DNA of 64,000 nt from Paenibacillus sp. 37 (GTDB lineage Bacteria; Bacillota; Bacilli; Paenibacillales; Paenibacillaceae): the NCBI RefSeq assembly GCF_008386395.1, contig NZ_CP043761.1, forward strand, positions 5,828,001 through 5,892,000, in the 5' to 3' direction. The notes below the pieces were generated by a model. That model did not search any database, was not told the DNA's origin, and saw only the letters and a program-made list of their open reading frames with translations. The position numbers were made by a program, and so were the translations under genes. Positions 43,319-52,445 of this stretch are shown in pieces (positions within the stretch are counted from its first letter, which is position 1; every line of letters begins with the position of its first letter).

Positions 43319-43696
43319 CTACGGTGTATTTACAAAATGATGTGCAGGCCCGGATAAACGCTGCAGGATAAACGAATGCAAGGGCTCCTCCACACCAATC
43401 TGTGTTAAGGCTTGATCCATACATGCAAGCCAAGCCTCAGCCCGTTCAACCGTCACTTCAAAATGCATATGACGCGCACGCATCATTGGATGTCCAAATG
43501 CCTCGGAAAACAGCCCTGGTCCTCCAAAAAACTGAGACAAAAACATATACTGCTTGTCGATGACCGGCTGAATATCTTCCGGGAAAAGCGGAGCCAGCTG
43601 CTCATTCTGCTGAACGATCGGATAGAAAGCCTCGACCAGTGCGCGAACACCTTTCTCACCGCCAAGATTGTCATAAATACTTAAACTTGGATTCAT
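43319..43696 (-). CDS. Truncated hemoglobin, group II (YjbI-like)
   Basis: A 125-residue 2-over-2 globin. The N-terminal YDNLGGEKGVRALVEAFY places Tyr25 at the B10 position, RARHMHFE gives the proximal His76, and W89 fits the G8 tryptophan of group II. These proteins bind O2 or NO in the cytoplasm. The ATG behind AGGGGAATC is used, not the longer frame to 43786. Confidence 0.9.
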   Translation of the reverse strand: MNPSLSIYDNLGGEKGVRALVEAFYPIVQQNEQLAPLFPEDIQPVIDKQYMFLSQFFGGPGLFSEAFGHPMMRARHMHFEVTVERAEAWLACMDQALTQIGVEEPLHSFILQRLSGPAHHFVNTP

Positions 43697-43896
43697 TCGT
43701 CTGATTCCCCTTTCTGATGTCGAATTTTGCCATATATTACACGTTACGTGAACATTGTGAAAACAGTAACAATATCCAGGCCCCAAAAGCCTTTATCTCC
43801 ATTCTATCAAAAAAAACCAAAAAGTCCTATATAACATGAAATCATCAGGACATGTAACCTGCCATCTGTATATAGGACCTTATTCAAAACGTATCA

Positions 43897-43929
43897 CAAA
43901 AAAAGCGCCAACCGCTTGGGTTGGCGCAC
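43897..43929 (-). terminator. Terminator of the 31-residue gene
   Basis: On the minus strand GCGCCAACCC-AAGC-GGTTGGCGC is followed by TTTTTTTG, 12 bases after the small gene's stop. Confidence 0.9.
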
Positions 43930-43940
43930 TAGATATTTCA

Positions 43941-44036
43941 TTAATAACTCCGCCAGTCCTCTTCCTCAGAGCGTACCAGCGAGGCACGTATCACATATAC
44001 AAAAGCACAGACCAGGATTCCGGTGACAAGACTCAT
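43941..44036 (-). CDS. 31-residue single-helix membrane peptide
   Basis: An ATG with GGAGTG at good spacing opens a 31-codon frame: about 16 hydrophobic residues (LVTGILVCAFVYVI), then a charged tail (RSEEEDWRSY). A strong terminator begins 12 bases after the TAA. That combination of site, frame and terminator supports a real gene in the 561-base gap between the globin gene and ylbJ. No function is recognised. The tail is acidic and cytoplasmic if the N-terminus is outside. Confidence 0.6.
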   Translation of the reverse strand: MSLVTGILVCAFVYVIRASLVRSEEEDWRSY

Positions 44037-44257
44037 GATCATCACTCCATCCGAATTGAATTCCACCTTGGAGACAATTAGGTGACGTTCAGGCGTTTTT
44101 CTCATTTTAGCACACATTAATCAAAAACACAGCCACTTTTGCAAGCGCTTTCTACGTATAATTTTGTACTGTTTGTCCACTTTTTTTCATATATTGATGG
44201 CAATAACACCACAGACTTCCGCACACCGACCATTCCAAATATAAAGGAGAAGAATTC

Positions 44258-45511
44258 ATGGCTGCTTCACAACGACTCACCCATGTCCTGGTCACACTCG
44301 CTCTCCTGATCCTTTGTGTGTTAATGGTCTTGTATCCAGCGGAAACCTGGCATGCAGGTGTACGCGGACTGTCCATCTGGTGGGACGTATTGTTTCCCTC
44401 CCTTTTTCCTTTTTTGGTGCTGTCCGAGCTGCTGCTCGGCTTTGGCATTGTTCATTTTCTGGGCACATTGCTGAATCCACTGATGCGTCCATTGTTTCGT
44501 GTTCCCGGAAGCGGTGGTTTTGTATTTGCCGTGAGCTGTGCATCCGGTTATCCTACAGGAGCGAAACTGACCGCCCAGTTATGGGAACAAAAGCTGGTTA
44601 CCCGGGAAGAAGGAGAACGGCTCGTTGCCTTCACTACATCATCCGATCCGATCTTCATGATTGGAGCCGTATCGGTTGGGTTCTTCCATAATGTCGCCAT
44701 TGCTCCAGTATTGGTTGCGAGCCATTACGCTGCAGCTTTTCTGGTAGGTATGCTCATGCGTTTTCACGGGGGTACAGCAAAAGGCTCACACCCAGACAGT
44801 TCTTCTGGATCTCCATCGGAGGGGATACCTAGAAACAGACTGGTCCGGGCCATCTATGCGATGCATGAAGCAAGAAAAGCTGACGGACGGGCATTCGGTG
44901 AACTGCTGCGCCAGGCAGTCTCCTCATCCCTTCGCCTTATTATTATCGTAGGAGGGCTGGTTGTATTCTTCTCGGTCATGATGGAGCTGCTTGTCCAGAC
45001 CGGTTGGCTTGGCGGATTATACGGCATAACCGAACAATTGTTACGACATAGCGGACTGCCTCCATCCTTATCTCCTAGCTTGGTTGGTGGACTGTTTGAA
45101 GTCACGCTGGGGAACAAAGAGGCTGGGAGTGCCGGGGCATCCATCCCACTCGTCTATAAAGTAGCAGCAGCAGCCTTTGTTCTCTCCTGGGGCGGATTAT
45201 CCGTCCATGCACAGATTATGAGCGTTCTTAGCAACACACCCATGAGATACGGTCCCTTTCTATTTGCCAGAGCGATTCATGCGCTAATCGCACCTGTGCT
45301 GGTCCTGCTATTGTGGACACCCATGATGGGGCGTTCCTCTTCACCCGTTCTCATGGAGCCCGGTTTCATCCCATCGTTATCAACGTATACACCGGACTGG
45401 GGACTGATTCTCTTATCCGGAATGATTGTTTTTGTTAGCCTCATCGTGTTGTTGTTATTCCTTGCGATATTAAGTTCCATTCTCAAGCCAAGACGACATG
45501 CCAAAAAATAA
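44258..45511 (+). CDS. ylbJ: Sporulation integral membrane protein YlbJ
   Basis: A 417-residue protein with eight to ten transmembrane helices and the nucleoside-recognition/Gate-type segment (FAVSCASGYPTGAKL near residue 90). YlbJ is expressed in the mother cell under sigma-E in B. subtilis and is needed for heat-resistant spores. AAAGGAG precedes the ATG. A CATATATT about 65 bases upstream could be a sigma-E -10 region, but I see no matching -35. Confidence 0.92.
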   Translation: MAASQRLTHVLVTLALLILCVLMVLYPAETWHAGVRGLSIWWDVLFPSLFPFLVLSELLLGFGIVHFLGTLLNPLMRPLFRVPGSGGFVFAVSCASGYPTGAKLTAQLWEQKLVTREEGERLVAFTTSSDPIFMIGAVSVGFFHNVAIAPVLVASHYAAAFLVGMLMRFHGGTAKGSHPDSSSGSPSEGIPRNRLVRAIYAMHEARKADGRAFGELLRQAVSSSLRLIIIVGGLVVFFSVMMELLVQTGWLGGLYGITEQLLRHSGLPPSLSPSLVGGLFEVTLGNKEAGSAGASIPLVYKVAAAAFVLSWGGLSVHAQIMSVLSNTPMRYGPFLFARAIHALIAPVLVLLLWTPMMGRSSSPVLMEPGFIPSLSTYTPDWGLILLSGMIVFVSLIVLLLFLAILSSILKPRRHAKK

Positions 45512-45615
45512 GTCAACGATTCATCTATATTTAACGGAATATGCGCCCAAACGTTGTGTTCTTCCGCGGAATTGATTATCATCGGTAGTATAATGACCAC
45601 AAAGGAGCTTTCATC

Positions 45616-46419
45616 TTGAGATATTATGTTCAAGACCGCGGAGACCAGTTATCGATTGATCTCAGTCAGCAGTTTCATGCGCTGGCGAAGGAAGAAGGGT
45701 TCAAGCTGGATGCAGAATCGCCGGAGATTGTTATCTCCATCGGGGGCGATGGTACGATGCTGCAGGCATTTCACAATTTCATCGACCGTATTCCGGATAT
45801 TGCTTTTGTTGGGGTTCATACAGGCCATCTCGGCTTTTACGCCGATTGGAAGAAGGAAGAATTACGGGAGTTAGTCAGGCTGATGAGTGGCAAAGGAGAT
45901 CCGGAGCGTCTCAAACCACGCATTGTACAATACCCGCTATTGGAGCTTGAGATCCGGAAAAAGTCGGGGAATTCCTCTTACATCGCCCTTAATGAATTTA
46001 CGTTAAAAGGTGTAGACGGTACCGTCGTGGCCCAGGTCGATATTAACGATGTGACATTTGAGATGTTCCGTGGGGATGGAATCTGTGTATCCACGCCATC
46101 AGGCAGCACGGCATACAACAAGGCCCTTGGCGGTGCCATGGTTCATCCAACCATCGAGGCCATTCAGATTGCTGAGATTGCATCGATTAATAACCGGGTC
46201 TATCGGACACTTGGTTCACCGGTTATTTTGCCCAAGCATCATCATTGTGATATTTTCTCCCGCAAGGATCAGCGGTTATTGATGACGATTGATCATGTAA
46301 ATGTGATGGTGGAGGATCTGATCTCCGTCCGTTGTCAGGTATCCAGTCATAAGGTCAGTTTCGCACGTTTCCGCCCTTACCCATTCTGGAACCGGGTTCG
46401 CACGGCATTTCTTGACTAA
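45616..46419 (+). CDS. nadK: NAD kinase
   Basis: A 267-residue cytoplasmic enzyme that phosphorylates NAD to NADP. The GGDGT motif (residues 43-47, catalytic Asp45), NEFTLKG, and STPSGSTAYN (about residues 155-164) are diagnostic. The start is a TTG with AAAGGAG upstream; no ATG fits the frame. It is followed by a bidirectional terminator shared with yutD. Confidence 0.95.
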   Translation: MRYYVQDRGDQLSIDLSQQFHALAKEEGFKLDAESPEIVISIGGDGTMLQAFHNFIDRIPDIAFVGVHTGHLGFYADWKKEELRELVRLMSGKGDPERLKPRIVQYPLLELEIRKKSGNSSYIALNEFTLKGVDGTVVAQVDINDVTFEMFRGDGICVSTPSGSTAYNKALGGAMVHPTIEAIQIAEIASINNRVYRTLGSPVILPKHHHCDIFSRKDQRLLMTIDHVNVMVEDLISVRCQVSSHKVSFARFRPYPFWNRVRTAFLD

Positions 46420-46430
46420 AATAACACACC

Positions 46431-46462
46431 AAAAAAGCGGTCCTTCTCAGGAACCGCTTTTT
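46431..46462. terminator. Bidirectional terminator between nadK and yutD
   Basis: AAAAAGCGGT-CCT...AGG-AACCGCTTTTT. It overlaps the last yutD codons. Confidence 0.9.
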
Positions 46463-46881
46463 GCTTTGGCTTGAGGTTGATCTTTGCTCTTCTGAAGCAC
46501 AAAGTACGCACAGCCAAAGTTACAATATTCATTGATATAATCCACCATACTGGCGATTGTGGAATCCTTCGTCGCTTTTGGATGGTTGTCACGGTAAAAA
46601 CCTTTTAACCTTAACTGGCTATAACCCCAGTCTCCGATAATATAATCATAACGCTCCAGCACTTCACTGTAACGATCACGGAAAACCTCTGGATTCCAGC
46701 CTTCTTTGTGGTTCTGGACGATTTCATAATTTTTTCCACCGATCTGTACAATGACCGGTTCTTTGGGCTTTTCTTCAACTGACTCAACAACCGATTCCTG
46801 AACCGGCTCCTGGATCTGTTCCTGAAGTTGCTCCTGAATCTGTTCTGTGTTTTTTTCTTCTTCCAATCCGGTATCCTCCAT
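46447..46881 (-). CDS. yutD: YutD family protein (DUF1027)
   Basis: A 144-residue soluble protein. The first 45 residues are low-complexity, Glu/Gln-rich with a repeating QEQ/QEP pattern, and are probably disordered. The conserved YutD domain follows (YEIVQNHKEGWN, then DYIIGDWGYSQLRLKGFY). The family role is unknown. The ATG overlaps the lipA stop (TGATG), so the genes are coupled; a GTG one codon earlier is an alternative. lipA-yutD adjacency is also found in Bacillus. Confidence 0.9.
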   Translation of the reverse strand: MEDTGLEEEKNTEQIQEQLQEQIQEPVQESVVESVEEKPKEPVIVQIGGKNYEIVQNHKEGWNPEVFRDRYSEVLERYDYIIGDWGYSQLRLKGFYRDNHPKATKDSTIASMVDYINEYCNFGCAYFVLQKSKDQPQAKAKSGS

Positions 46882-47780
46882 CACGCGTGTGTTGCCGCCT
46901 GTTCAGCATGTTTGGTAGCCGATTTCACCTGTTCATGCGCATGGTAGGAGCTGCGTACCATCGGGCCAGATTCGACGTGGCTGAACCCACGTTTTAATCC
47001 CTCCTGTTTCAATGCAGCGAACTCCTCTGGCGGATAATACTTTTCAACATACAGATGTTTCTCCGAAGGCTGCAAATATTGACCTATCGTCATAATATCA
47101 CAGCTCACCGCACGAAGATCATCCATTGTTGATAAAATTTCATTATATTCCTCACCTACACCAAGCATAATGCTTGATTTCGTAGGGATGTTAGGTTGCA
47201 TTTCTTTGGCACGAGCAAGCAATTCCAGTGAACGTTTATATTTCGCCTTGGCACGCACTTTGTCTGACAACCGCTCAACCGTCTCAATATTGTGATTCAG
47301 AATGTCCGGTTTGGCATCCATTACAATCTGCAAAGATTCCCGATCGCCCAGAAAATCTGGAATGAGTACTTCAACGCTGCACAATGGCAACCGTCGCCGT
47401 ACGGCCTTCACCGTCTCTGCAAAGATCGTAGCTCCCCCGTCTTTCAGGTCATCACGGGCTACACTTGTAATTACGCAGTGTTGCAGATTCATCTGCTCTG
47501 CTGCTTCCGCCACACGTTCTGGTTCCTGCAGATCAAGCTCCGTTGGCAAGCCTGTATTCACCGCGCAAAAACGGCATGCCCTTGTGCAAATATCGCCCAA
47601 AATCATAAAAGTGGCCGTTCGATTGGCCCAGCATTCATAAATATTCGGACACCGCGCTTCCTCACATACCGTATGCAGCGTTTTGGAACGCATCATCGTT
47701 TTCATTTCCTGATAGTTATCGCCGGTTGTCAATTTGATCCGAATCCAATCCGGCTTCGGTTCTTTAACACGTTTAGCCAA
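46881..47780 (-). CDS. lipA: Lipoyl synthase LipA
   Basis: A 299-residue radical SAM enzyme that inserts two sulfurs into octanoyl groups on lipoyl domains. The auxiliary cluster cysteines are C39, C44 and C50 ([12 protein letters not shown]), and the SAM cluster cysteines are C65, C69 and C72 (CTRACRFC). The C-terminal RSSYHA holds the conserved serine. It depends on Fe-S delivery, for which erpA and yutI occur in the same window. Divergent from lytH. Confidence 0.97.
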   Translation of the reverse strand: MAKRVKEPKPDWIRIKLTTGDNYQEMKTMMRSKTLHTVCEEARCPNIYECWANRTATFMILGDICTRACRFCAVNTGLPTELDLQEPERVAEAAEQMNLQHCVITSVARDDLKDGGATIFAETVKAVRRRLPLCSVEVLIPDFLGDRESLQIVMDAKPDILNHNIETVERLSDKVRAKAKYKRSLELLARAKEMQPNIPTKSSIMLGVGEEYNEILSTMDDLRAVSCDIMTIGQYLQPSEKHLYVEKYYPPEEFAALKQEGLKRGFSHVESGPMVRSSYHAHEQVKSATKHAEQAATHA

Positions 47781-47826
47781 TGCATAAACCTTCTTTCTAC
47801 TGAAGTTAGGCTGTTGCTCGGAACAT

Positions 47827-47835
47827 ATTATACCA
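47827..47835 (-). promoter_or_regulatory. Extended -10 promoter of lipA
   Basis: On the minus strand TGGTATAAT (extended -10), about 50 bases upstream of the lipA start codon; no good -35 is visible. Confidence 0.5.
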
Positions 47836-48020
47836 TGAAAGCGCTGGAAAAACCCCCATTTGTCACATCTTGTGCATTCATGCTCGATATGGACAATTTG
47901 TATAATTGGATTCCCCCCAAGAGCTTACATGGATAAAATGAGAACTTTTGAAGAACGCTAACCTTTAGCTTGGTTCATCGGGTACCTTGTATTATTCTAA
48001 TGGAAAGGGGCTGCTTCCCA

Positions 48021-49091
48021 GTGCAACAACGCTTGACCTTCAGGCACACGTACCGCTTTTGGATCAAAACATTACTTGCAGGTACTCTGCTTCTCCCATT
48101 CTTGCCTGTTGAAGTTTACAGTGAACCCGCCCAGGCCACTCCCAAATCACAGGCTGCCGAGTTAAAACCCGCAGAAATTTTCGCTGCACGTCGCCATTTA
48201 TATGAAACCATCGGTCAGATGACCCAGATTCCCTGGTACAGGCTTGCTGCCATTGATCAGTATGAACGGACGATTACTCGTGCACATCCAAAGGATCGCA
48301 AGCATCCGGAGCGGCTTACGGGTATCTTCATGACCCCTCCGGCCTGGAGAGGATGGCTAAATCCCGATGAGACGGATCAACATCCGGAATCCATTCTTTT
48401 TTTCAAAGGATATGGACGTGATGGTTCAGGAGACGGTATAGCGGATGCCAACAATGATCAGGATGTGCTGTACAGCATGGCTTCTGTTATTCAGGGTTAC
48501 GGGAACAAACAAGAGGACTTCAACATTGCCTTGTGGGAATATTATCACAACTCCCGTGCTGTGCAACGGATACAGCAATTCGCGAAGTTATATGAGCATT
48601 TTGACAATCTGGATCTATTCGGACATGCCTTTCCGGTCCCGCTCGGAACCAACTACTCCTATCGCAGTACCTGGGGGACAAAAAGAAGCTGGGGCGGTTA
48701 TCGCATTCATGAGGGAACAGATATTTTCGCTCCGCATGGCCTGCCTGTGCGCAGTACCTGTTACGGGGTCGTGGAAATCAAAGGCTGGAATCCGTTTGGT
48801 GGCTGGCGCATCGGAATTCGGGATTTGAACAATCATTATCACTATTACGCTCATCTTTCGGGTTTTGACAAAAGTGCACGCATCGGTGAAGTGGTAATCC
48901 CCGGTCAGGTTGTAGGTTGGGTTGGCAGTTCGGGTTACGGGAAACCTGGGACACAGGGCAAATTCCCTCCGCATCTGCACTATGGGATCTACCGGGACAG
49001 CGGACTGCACGAATGGTCGTTTGATCCTTATCCACAGCTGAAACATTGGGAACAGGATGAACGCAAACAAAAGAGCAAGAAAAGCAAGTGA
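48021..49091 (+). CDS. lytH: M23 family metallopeptidase, LytH-like
   Basis: A 356-residue secreted or membrane-anchored peptidase. A basic N-terminus and a hydrophobic segment (about residues 12-32) are followed by a long linker domain, then a LytM/M23 domain with zinc ligands H230-x3-D234 (HEGTD) and HLH (318-320). B. subtilis LytH (YunA), next to lipA/yutD/yunB, removes peptides from spore cortex peptidoglycan. The same neighbourhood here supports that role. The start is the GTG with AAAGGGG upstream. Confidence 0.88.
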   Translation: MQQRLTFRHTYRFWIKTLLAGTLLLPFLPVEVYSEPAQATPKSQAAELKPAEIFAARRHLYETIGQMTQIPWYRLAAIDQYERTITRAHPKDRKHPERLTGIFMTPPAWRGWLNPDETDQHPESILFFKGYGRDGSGDGIADANNDQDVLYSMASVIQGYGNKQEDFNIALWEYYHNSRAVQRIQQFAKLYEHFDNLDLFGHAFPVPLGTNYSYRSTWGTKRSWGGYRIHEGTDIFAPHGLPVRSTCYGVVEIKGWNPFGGWRIGIRDLNNHYHYYAHLSGFDKSARIGEVVIPGQVVGWVGSSGYGKPGTQGKFPPHLHYGIYRDSGLHEWSFDPYPQLKHWEQDERKQKSKKSK

Positions 49092-49118
49092 GACGAGGAT
49101 ATGCACGATCAGCAAAGC

Positions 49119-49154
49119 GAAAAAGGGACCTCTTTAATTGAGGCCCCTTTCTTT
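49119..49154. terminator. Bidirectional terminator between lytH and yunB
   Basis: AAAGGG-A-CCTC ... GAGG-C-CCCTTT with T-rich ends, 28 bases after the lytH stop. Confidence 0.85.
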
Positions 49155-49179
49155 GCTTTACAATTCTAATTTGTGTGTA

Positions 49180-50058
49180 TCATGGGTGCGCGTCCTTATT
49201 GAGCTGCAATCCCCCATTCACATCAGGCAGATCATCCGGCTCAATTTCAAGTTCATTCCCTTGCAAAGGGTCTGACGGCGTCTGTTGCTGGTTCTGGCTA
49301 GGGGGATTCGTAGTTACTCCATTACCGCTTGATACACCTGTATGACCTGATGGCAGCGCAATAGCTGGGGCATTACTGCCGTTACTACCCACTGGCTTGC
49401 CCTGATTATCGTAATAATACATTGGCACATCTCCGACAACCAAAAGGTAGGAAATCGGGATTTCCGTATCGACCGTTTCGGGTTCCATGTCGAAGGGCAC
49501 CACGACCGCGACCTCAGCAATAATGTGAATGTACACTTCCACCAAAATCATGTTAATACCCGCATTCTGTTGACGGGTGTTCAGATCCACTTTGACAGCA
49601 CCTTGGGGCTCAATACGAACCGGTATACTCGGGCCAAATGAAGCCAACACCGGACTGCCGAGCGCCTGACCCAGTGGGATTTTTTCTTTTAACATGTGTA
49701 CATTTTGCAGCGTGGATTGCACAATATTCATCGTACTTGCGGTGATCCGCATATGCTCATTGTAGTTCAGCATGAAACCGGACACCTTCCCGGCGGTATC
49801 CGTCTTCCAGTCAATCAGTCCTTCGTTGGTTTTGCCATCAGCAACCTGTGCTGTAATCGCCTTGTTGATCGCTTCGGTCGCAATCTGCTTCACTCTGATC
49901 TTGGCCAAGTGCATGATGGGGGGCTTCATCTTTTTATCCACATAAGCAAAGCCCTGCATCAAACAAAACGCAGTGACCAATAAAATGATCAACCACATTT
50001 TGCGCTTGCCGCTTGGCGGCTTACGGCGTCTCCGGCTTCGCCATTTTCTTCTCATCAT
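49180..50058 (-). CDS. yunB: Sporulation protein YunB
   Basis: A 292-residue protein with an Arg-rich N-terminus (residues 3-20), one transmembrane helix (about 22-38) and an extracytoplasmic domain. The conserved YunB region includes KQIATEAIN, MNIVQSTLQN, IPLGQALGSP and IPVRIEPQG. In B. subtilis yunB is a sigma-E gene whose loss mildly affects sporulation. The last 70 residues are a Pro/Gln/Asn-rich tail absent from the core family, perhaps disordered. GGGGAGGG precedes the ATG. Confidence 0.9.
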   Translation of the reverse strand: MMRRKWRSRRRRKPPSGKRKMWLIILLVTAFCLMQGFAYVDKKMKPPIMHLAKIRVKQIATEAINKAITAQVADGKTNEGLIDWKTDTAGKVSGFMLNYNEHMRITASTMNIVQSTLQNVHMLKEKIPLGQALGSPVLASFGPSIPVRIEPQGAVKVDLNTRQQNAGINMILVEVYIHIIAEVAVVVPFDMEPETVDTEIPISYLLVVGDVPMYYYDNQGKPVGSNGSNAPAIALPSGHTGVSSGNGVTTNPPSQNQQQTPSDPLQGNELEIEPDDLPDVNGGLQLNKDAHP

Positions 50059-50184
50059 CGAAGTGTCCCTCCCCTACGGGATGAGCTATAGGCTATATGT
50101 TAACCTTATGCACCGTTGTCCCAAAAAAGAAGGACAGTACGTGTACACTCTATAGAAAGTAACAACAACATAATAAACAGAGAT

Positions 50185-50228
50185 AAAAAACCTTTCGCCC
50201 GCAGATTACTCTGCAAGACGAAAGGCTT
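50185..50228 (-). terminator. Terminator of tal
   Basis: On the minus strand CCTTTCG...GCAGA pairs with TCTGC...CGAAAGG followed by TTTTTTATC. Confidence 0.85.
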
Positions 50229-50268
50229 TATGTTCAGACCACCCAAAGATTCAGGCATGTCTATCCTT

Positions 50269-50913
50269 TTATTTCGGAACAGATTCCCAGTCTTTCAGGA
50301 AACGTTCAATCCCGCTGTCCGTCAGTGGGTGTTTCCAAAGTGTCGGCAGAAGCGAACCCGGAATGGTGGCAATATGCGCACCGGAAAGGGCTGCATCCTC
50401 TACATGTTTGATATTGCGAATGCTTGCTGCGATAATCTCGGAAGGCAGATCATACATGTCCAGAATAAGACGCAGATCACGAATCAATTTCATACCATCC
50501 ACAGCAATATCATCCAAGCGACCAACGAATGGACTGATGTAGGTTGCACCGGCTTTCGCCGCCATCAGGCCCTGTGCTGCGGAGAAAATCAGCGTAACAT
50601 TGGTTTTGATCCCTTTTTGCGTCAACTCATGACAAGCATACAGCCCATCTTCGGTCATCGGCAATTTAATGACTACATTCGGTGCCCATTCTGCAATTTC
50701 ATAAGCTTCCTTCAACATATCCTCGGCTTTGAGACCGATGACTTCAGCACTGACCGGGCCTTTAACAACGCCACAGATCTCCTGAATGACTTCTTTAAAT
50801 ACGCGACCTTCTTTGGCAATCAAAGACGGGTTAGTCGTGACTCCATCCACCAGACCCAGACGTTCGATCCGTTTGATTTCTTCCACATTCCCTGTATCCA
50901 AGAAAAATTTCAT
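50269..50913 (-). CDS. tal: Transaldolase, short type (Tal/FSA family)
   Basis: A 214-residue TIM-barrel enzyme of the small transaldolase family. The Schiff-base lysine is K83 (VIKLPMT), and [13 protein letters not shown] (24-36) and TNVTLIFS are family landmarks. It moves dihydroxyacetone units between sugar phosphates in the non-oxidative pentose phosphate branch; some close relatives are fructose-6-phosphate aldolases. It follows gnd by 86 bases in the same direction. Confidence 0.94.
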   Translation of the reverse strand: MKFFLDTGNVEEIKRIERLGLVDGVTTNPSLIAKEGRVFKEVIQEICGVVKGPVSAEVIGLKAEDMLKEAYEIAEWAPNVVIKLPMTEDGLYACHELTQKGIKTNVTLIFSAAQGLMAAKAGATYISPFVGRLDDIAVDGMKLIRDLRLILDMYDLPSEIIAASIRNIKHVEDAALSGAHIATIPGSLLPTLWKHPLTDSGIERFLKDWESVPK

Positions 50914-50999
50914 GATATGTTCCCTCCACTTGATGAATTCGAAAACACGATATAAGTCATTACCCGATTCTCATCATATGTTAACAGTTATATATAAAA

Positions 51000-51893
51000 T
51001 TAATTTTTCTCTACAGCGTGACCGCCAAATTCATTACGCAATGCTGCTACCACTTTACCTGTGAATGTGTCTGTCTCCAGGGAACGATAACGCATCAGCA
51101 AGGACAACGCGATAACCGGTGTAGCGGTTTGAAGGTCAAATGCCGTTTCTACTGTCCAGCGTCCTTCGCCGGAAGAGTGCATTACACCTTTAATCTCATC
51201 GAGGTTTGCATCTTTGGAGAAGGCACGTTCTGTCAGCTCCATCAACCAAGAGCGGATAACGGAACCGTTGTTCCATACGCGAGCCACTTGTTCGAAGTCG
51301 AAATCAAATCCACTTTTCTCCAATACGTCAAAACCTTCACCAATGGATGCCATCATACCGTACTCGATACCATTGTGAACCATTTTGAGGAAGTGACCGC
51401 TGCCCGCTTTACCAGCATACAGGTAGCCATTCTCTACGGAAGTATCTTTGAATGCCGGTTCAACGATTGCCCAAGCCTCCGGGTCCCCACCGATCATATA
51501 ACATGCTCCATTACGTGCGCCTTCCATACCGCCAGATGTACCTGCATCCATGTAGTGAATGCCTTTGGTTTTCATCTCTTCATAGCGACGGATGGATTCT
51601 TTGTAGTGGGAGTTACCCGCTTCAATGATGATGTCGCCTTTGGACAACAACGGGCTGACTTCAGCCAATACAGCATCTACTACGTTGTGGGGAACCATGA
51701 TCCACAATACACGTGGGGATTCGAGCGAAGCCACCATCTCAGCGTAAGAAGACACGCCTTCAGCGCCGTATTCTTTCATTTCATTTACTGCTTCAGCGTT
51801 CAGGTCAAAAGCAACTACTTCGTGTTTGTGGTCAATCAAGTTTCTACCTAGGTTCAATCCCATTTTTCCTAATCCGACGAGTCCAAGTTTCAT
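51000..51893 (-). CDS. gnd: 6-phosphogluconate dehydrogenase, decarboxylating, short form
   Basis: A 297-residue protein: an N-terminal Rossmann domain with GLGKMG (residues 7-12), the substrate motif GTSGGMEGAR (about 118-127), and the catalytic lysine in KMVHNGIEYGMM. The short form (about 300 residues against 470 for the classical Gnd) corresponds to YqeC-type enzymes, usually NAD-preferring. It oxidises 6-phosphogluconate to ribulose 5-phosphate. AGGAGG precedes the ATG. It lies between zwf and tal, separated from zwf by a small ORF, a terminator-like hairpin and structured repeat copy C. Confidence 0.93.
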   Translation of the reverse strand: MKLGLVGLGKMGLNLGRNLIDHKHEVVAFDLNAEAVNEMKEYGAEGVSSYAEMVASLESPRVLWIMVPHNVVDAVLAEVSPLLSKGDIIIEAGNSHYKESIRRYEEMKTKGIHYMDAGTSGGMEGARNGACYMIGGDPEAWAIVEPAFKDTSVENGYLYAGKAGSGHFLKMVHNGIEYGMMASIGEGFDVLEKSGFDFDFEQVARVWNNGSVIRSWLMELTERAFSKDANLDEIKGVMHSSGEGRWTVETAFDLQTATPVIALSLLMRYRSLETDTFTGKVVAALRNEFGGHAVEKN

Positions 51894-51982
51894 TTTAAAA
51901 TCCTCCTGTTATGAACAATGTTTAAATTGCATTTGCGTTCAAATATTAATTAAGGTTTGCGTTATGCAGCAACCGTTCCGGT

Positions 51983-52095
51983 GATGGATCGTTCTTATGA
52001 TCGCTGTTGTATCCAAATTTTTTTTAACTATTTTTCTTATAGTTAAAATTCGGATACAAAGGCGAACGCTTCGCTTCTTCAGAATCGATTCCATC
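51983..52095 (-). repeat. Structured dispersed repeat, copy C
   Basis: On the minus strand GATGG-A-ATCG pairs with CGAT-CCATC. Inside are hairpin GCGAA/TTCGC and stem TTGTATCC...GGATACAA, then ACAGCGATC. Its sequence is closest to copy B. It lies in the 552-base stretch between gnd and zwf. Confidence 0.8.
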
Positions 52096-52162
52096 CCCTA
52101 CACTACGGCACTACACCAAAAGTTAATTAATTTGAACACCTCTATATTAAAAAATTTCCACT

Positions 52163-52189
52163 GCCCTCCGGCAAACATAACCGGAAGGG
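52163..52189 (-). terminator. Terminator-like hairpin between zwf and gnd
   Basis: On the minus strand CCCTTCCGG pairs with CCGGAGGG; AATTTTTTAA follows about eight bases later. It begins one base after the stop of the 52191-52400 ORF. Confidence 0.6.
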
Positions 52190-52190
52190 C

Positions 52191-52400
52191 TTATGCAAAA
52201 TTGGAACGGTATAATTCATAAAAAATGAGATCTGTATACATCATAAAAGCTACTTCATCTATATCAGCATTTTGCATCATTTCGATCAACTCGCTTCCGA
52301 ATACAAGTTCTAGAAGACGAAAAGAACCATTTCGTTTCATATCCTGTTTACTTGAAAGACGGTCTTTGGATTTGTGCAAAATGTTCATTGGTAAACACAA
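52191..52400 (-). CDS. Possible small protein between zwf and gnd
   Basis: A 69-codon frame, or about 49 codons if the internal ATG (after ACAGGAT) is used. It is not recognised. The C-terminal part has alternating hydrophobic and acidic residues (LELVFGSELIEMMQNADIDE), and a terminator-like hairpin begins directly after its stop, which favours a real gene. Against it, no start has a well-spaced ribosome-binding site. It may also be a decayed fragment. Confidence 0.35.
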   Translation of the reverse strand: MCLPMNILHKSKDRLSSKQDMKRNGSFRLLELVFGSELIEMMQNADIDEVAFMMYTDLIFYELYRSNFA

Positions 52401-52445
52401 TGGATTGCACTGTTGTGTTCTCAGATGATTACTCTGTTGTTACAC

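Noticed and set aside
50116..50955. 279-codon plus-strand frame opposite tal
   Set aside because: Shadow of the transaldolase gene; no ribosome-binding site, no recognisable domain.
51018..51851. 277-codon plus-strand frame opposite gnd
   Set aside because: Exact shadow of gnd, which has all family motifs; the frame translates to Cys/His/Phe-rich sequence typical of antisense frames.
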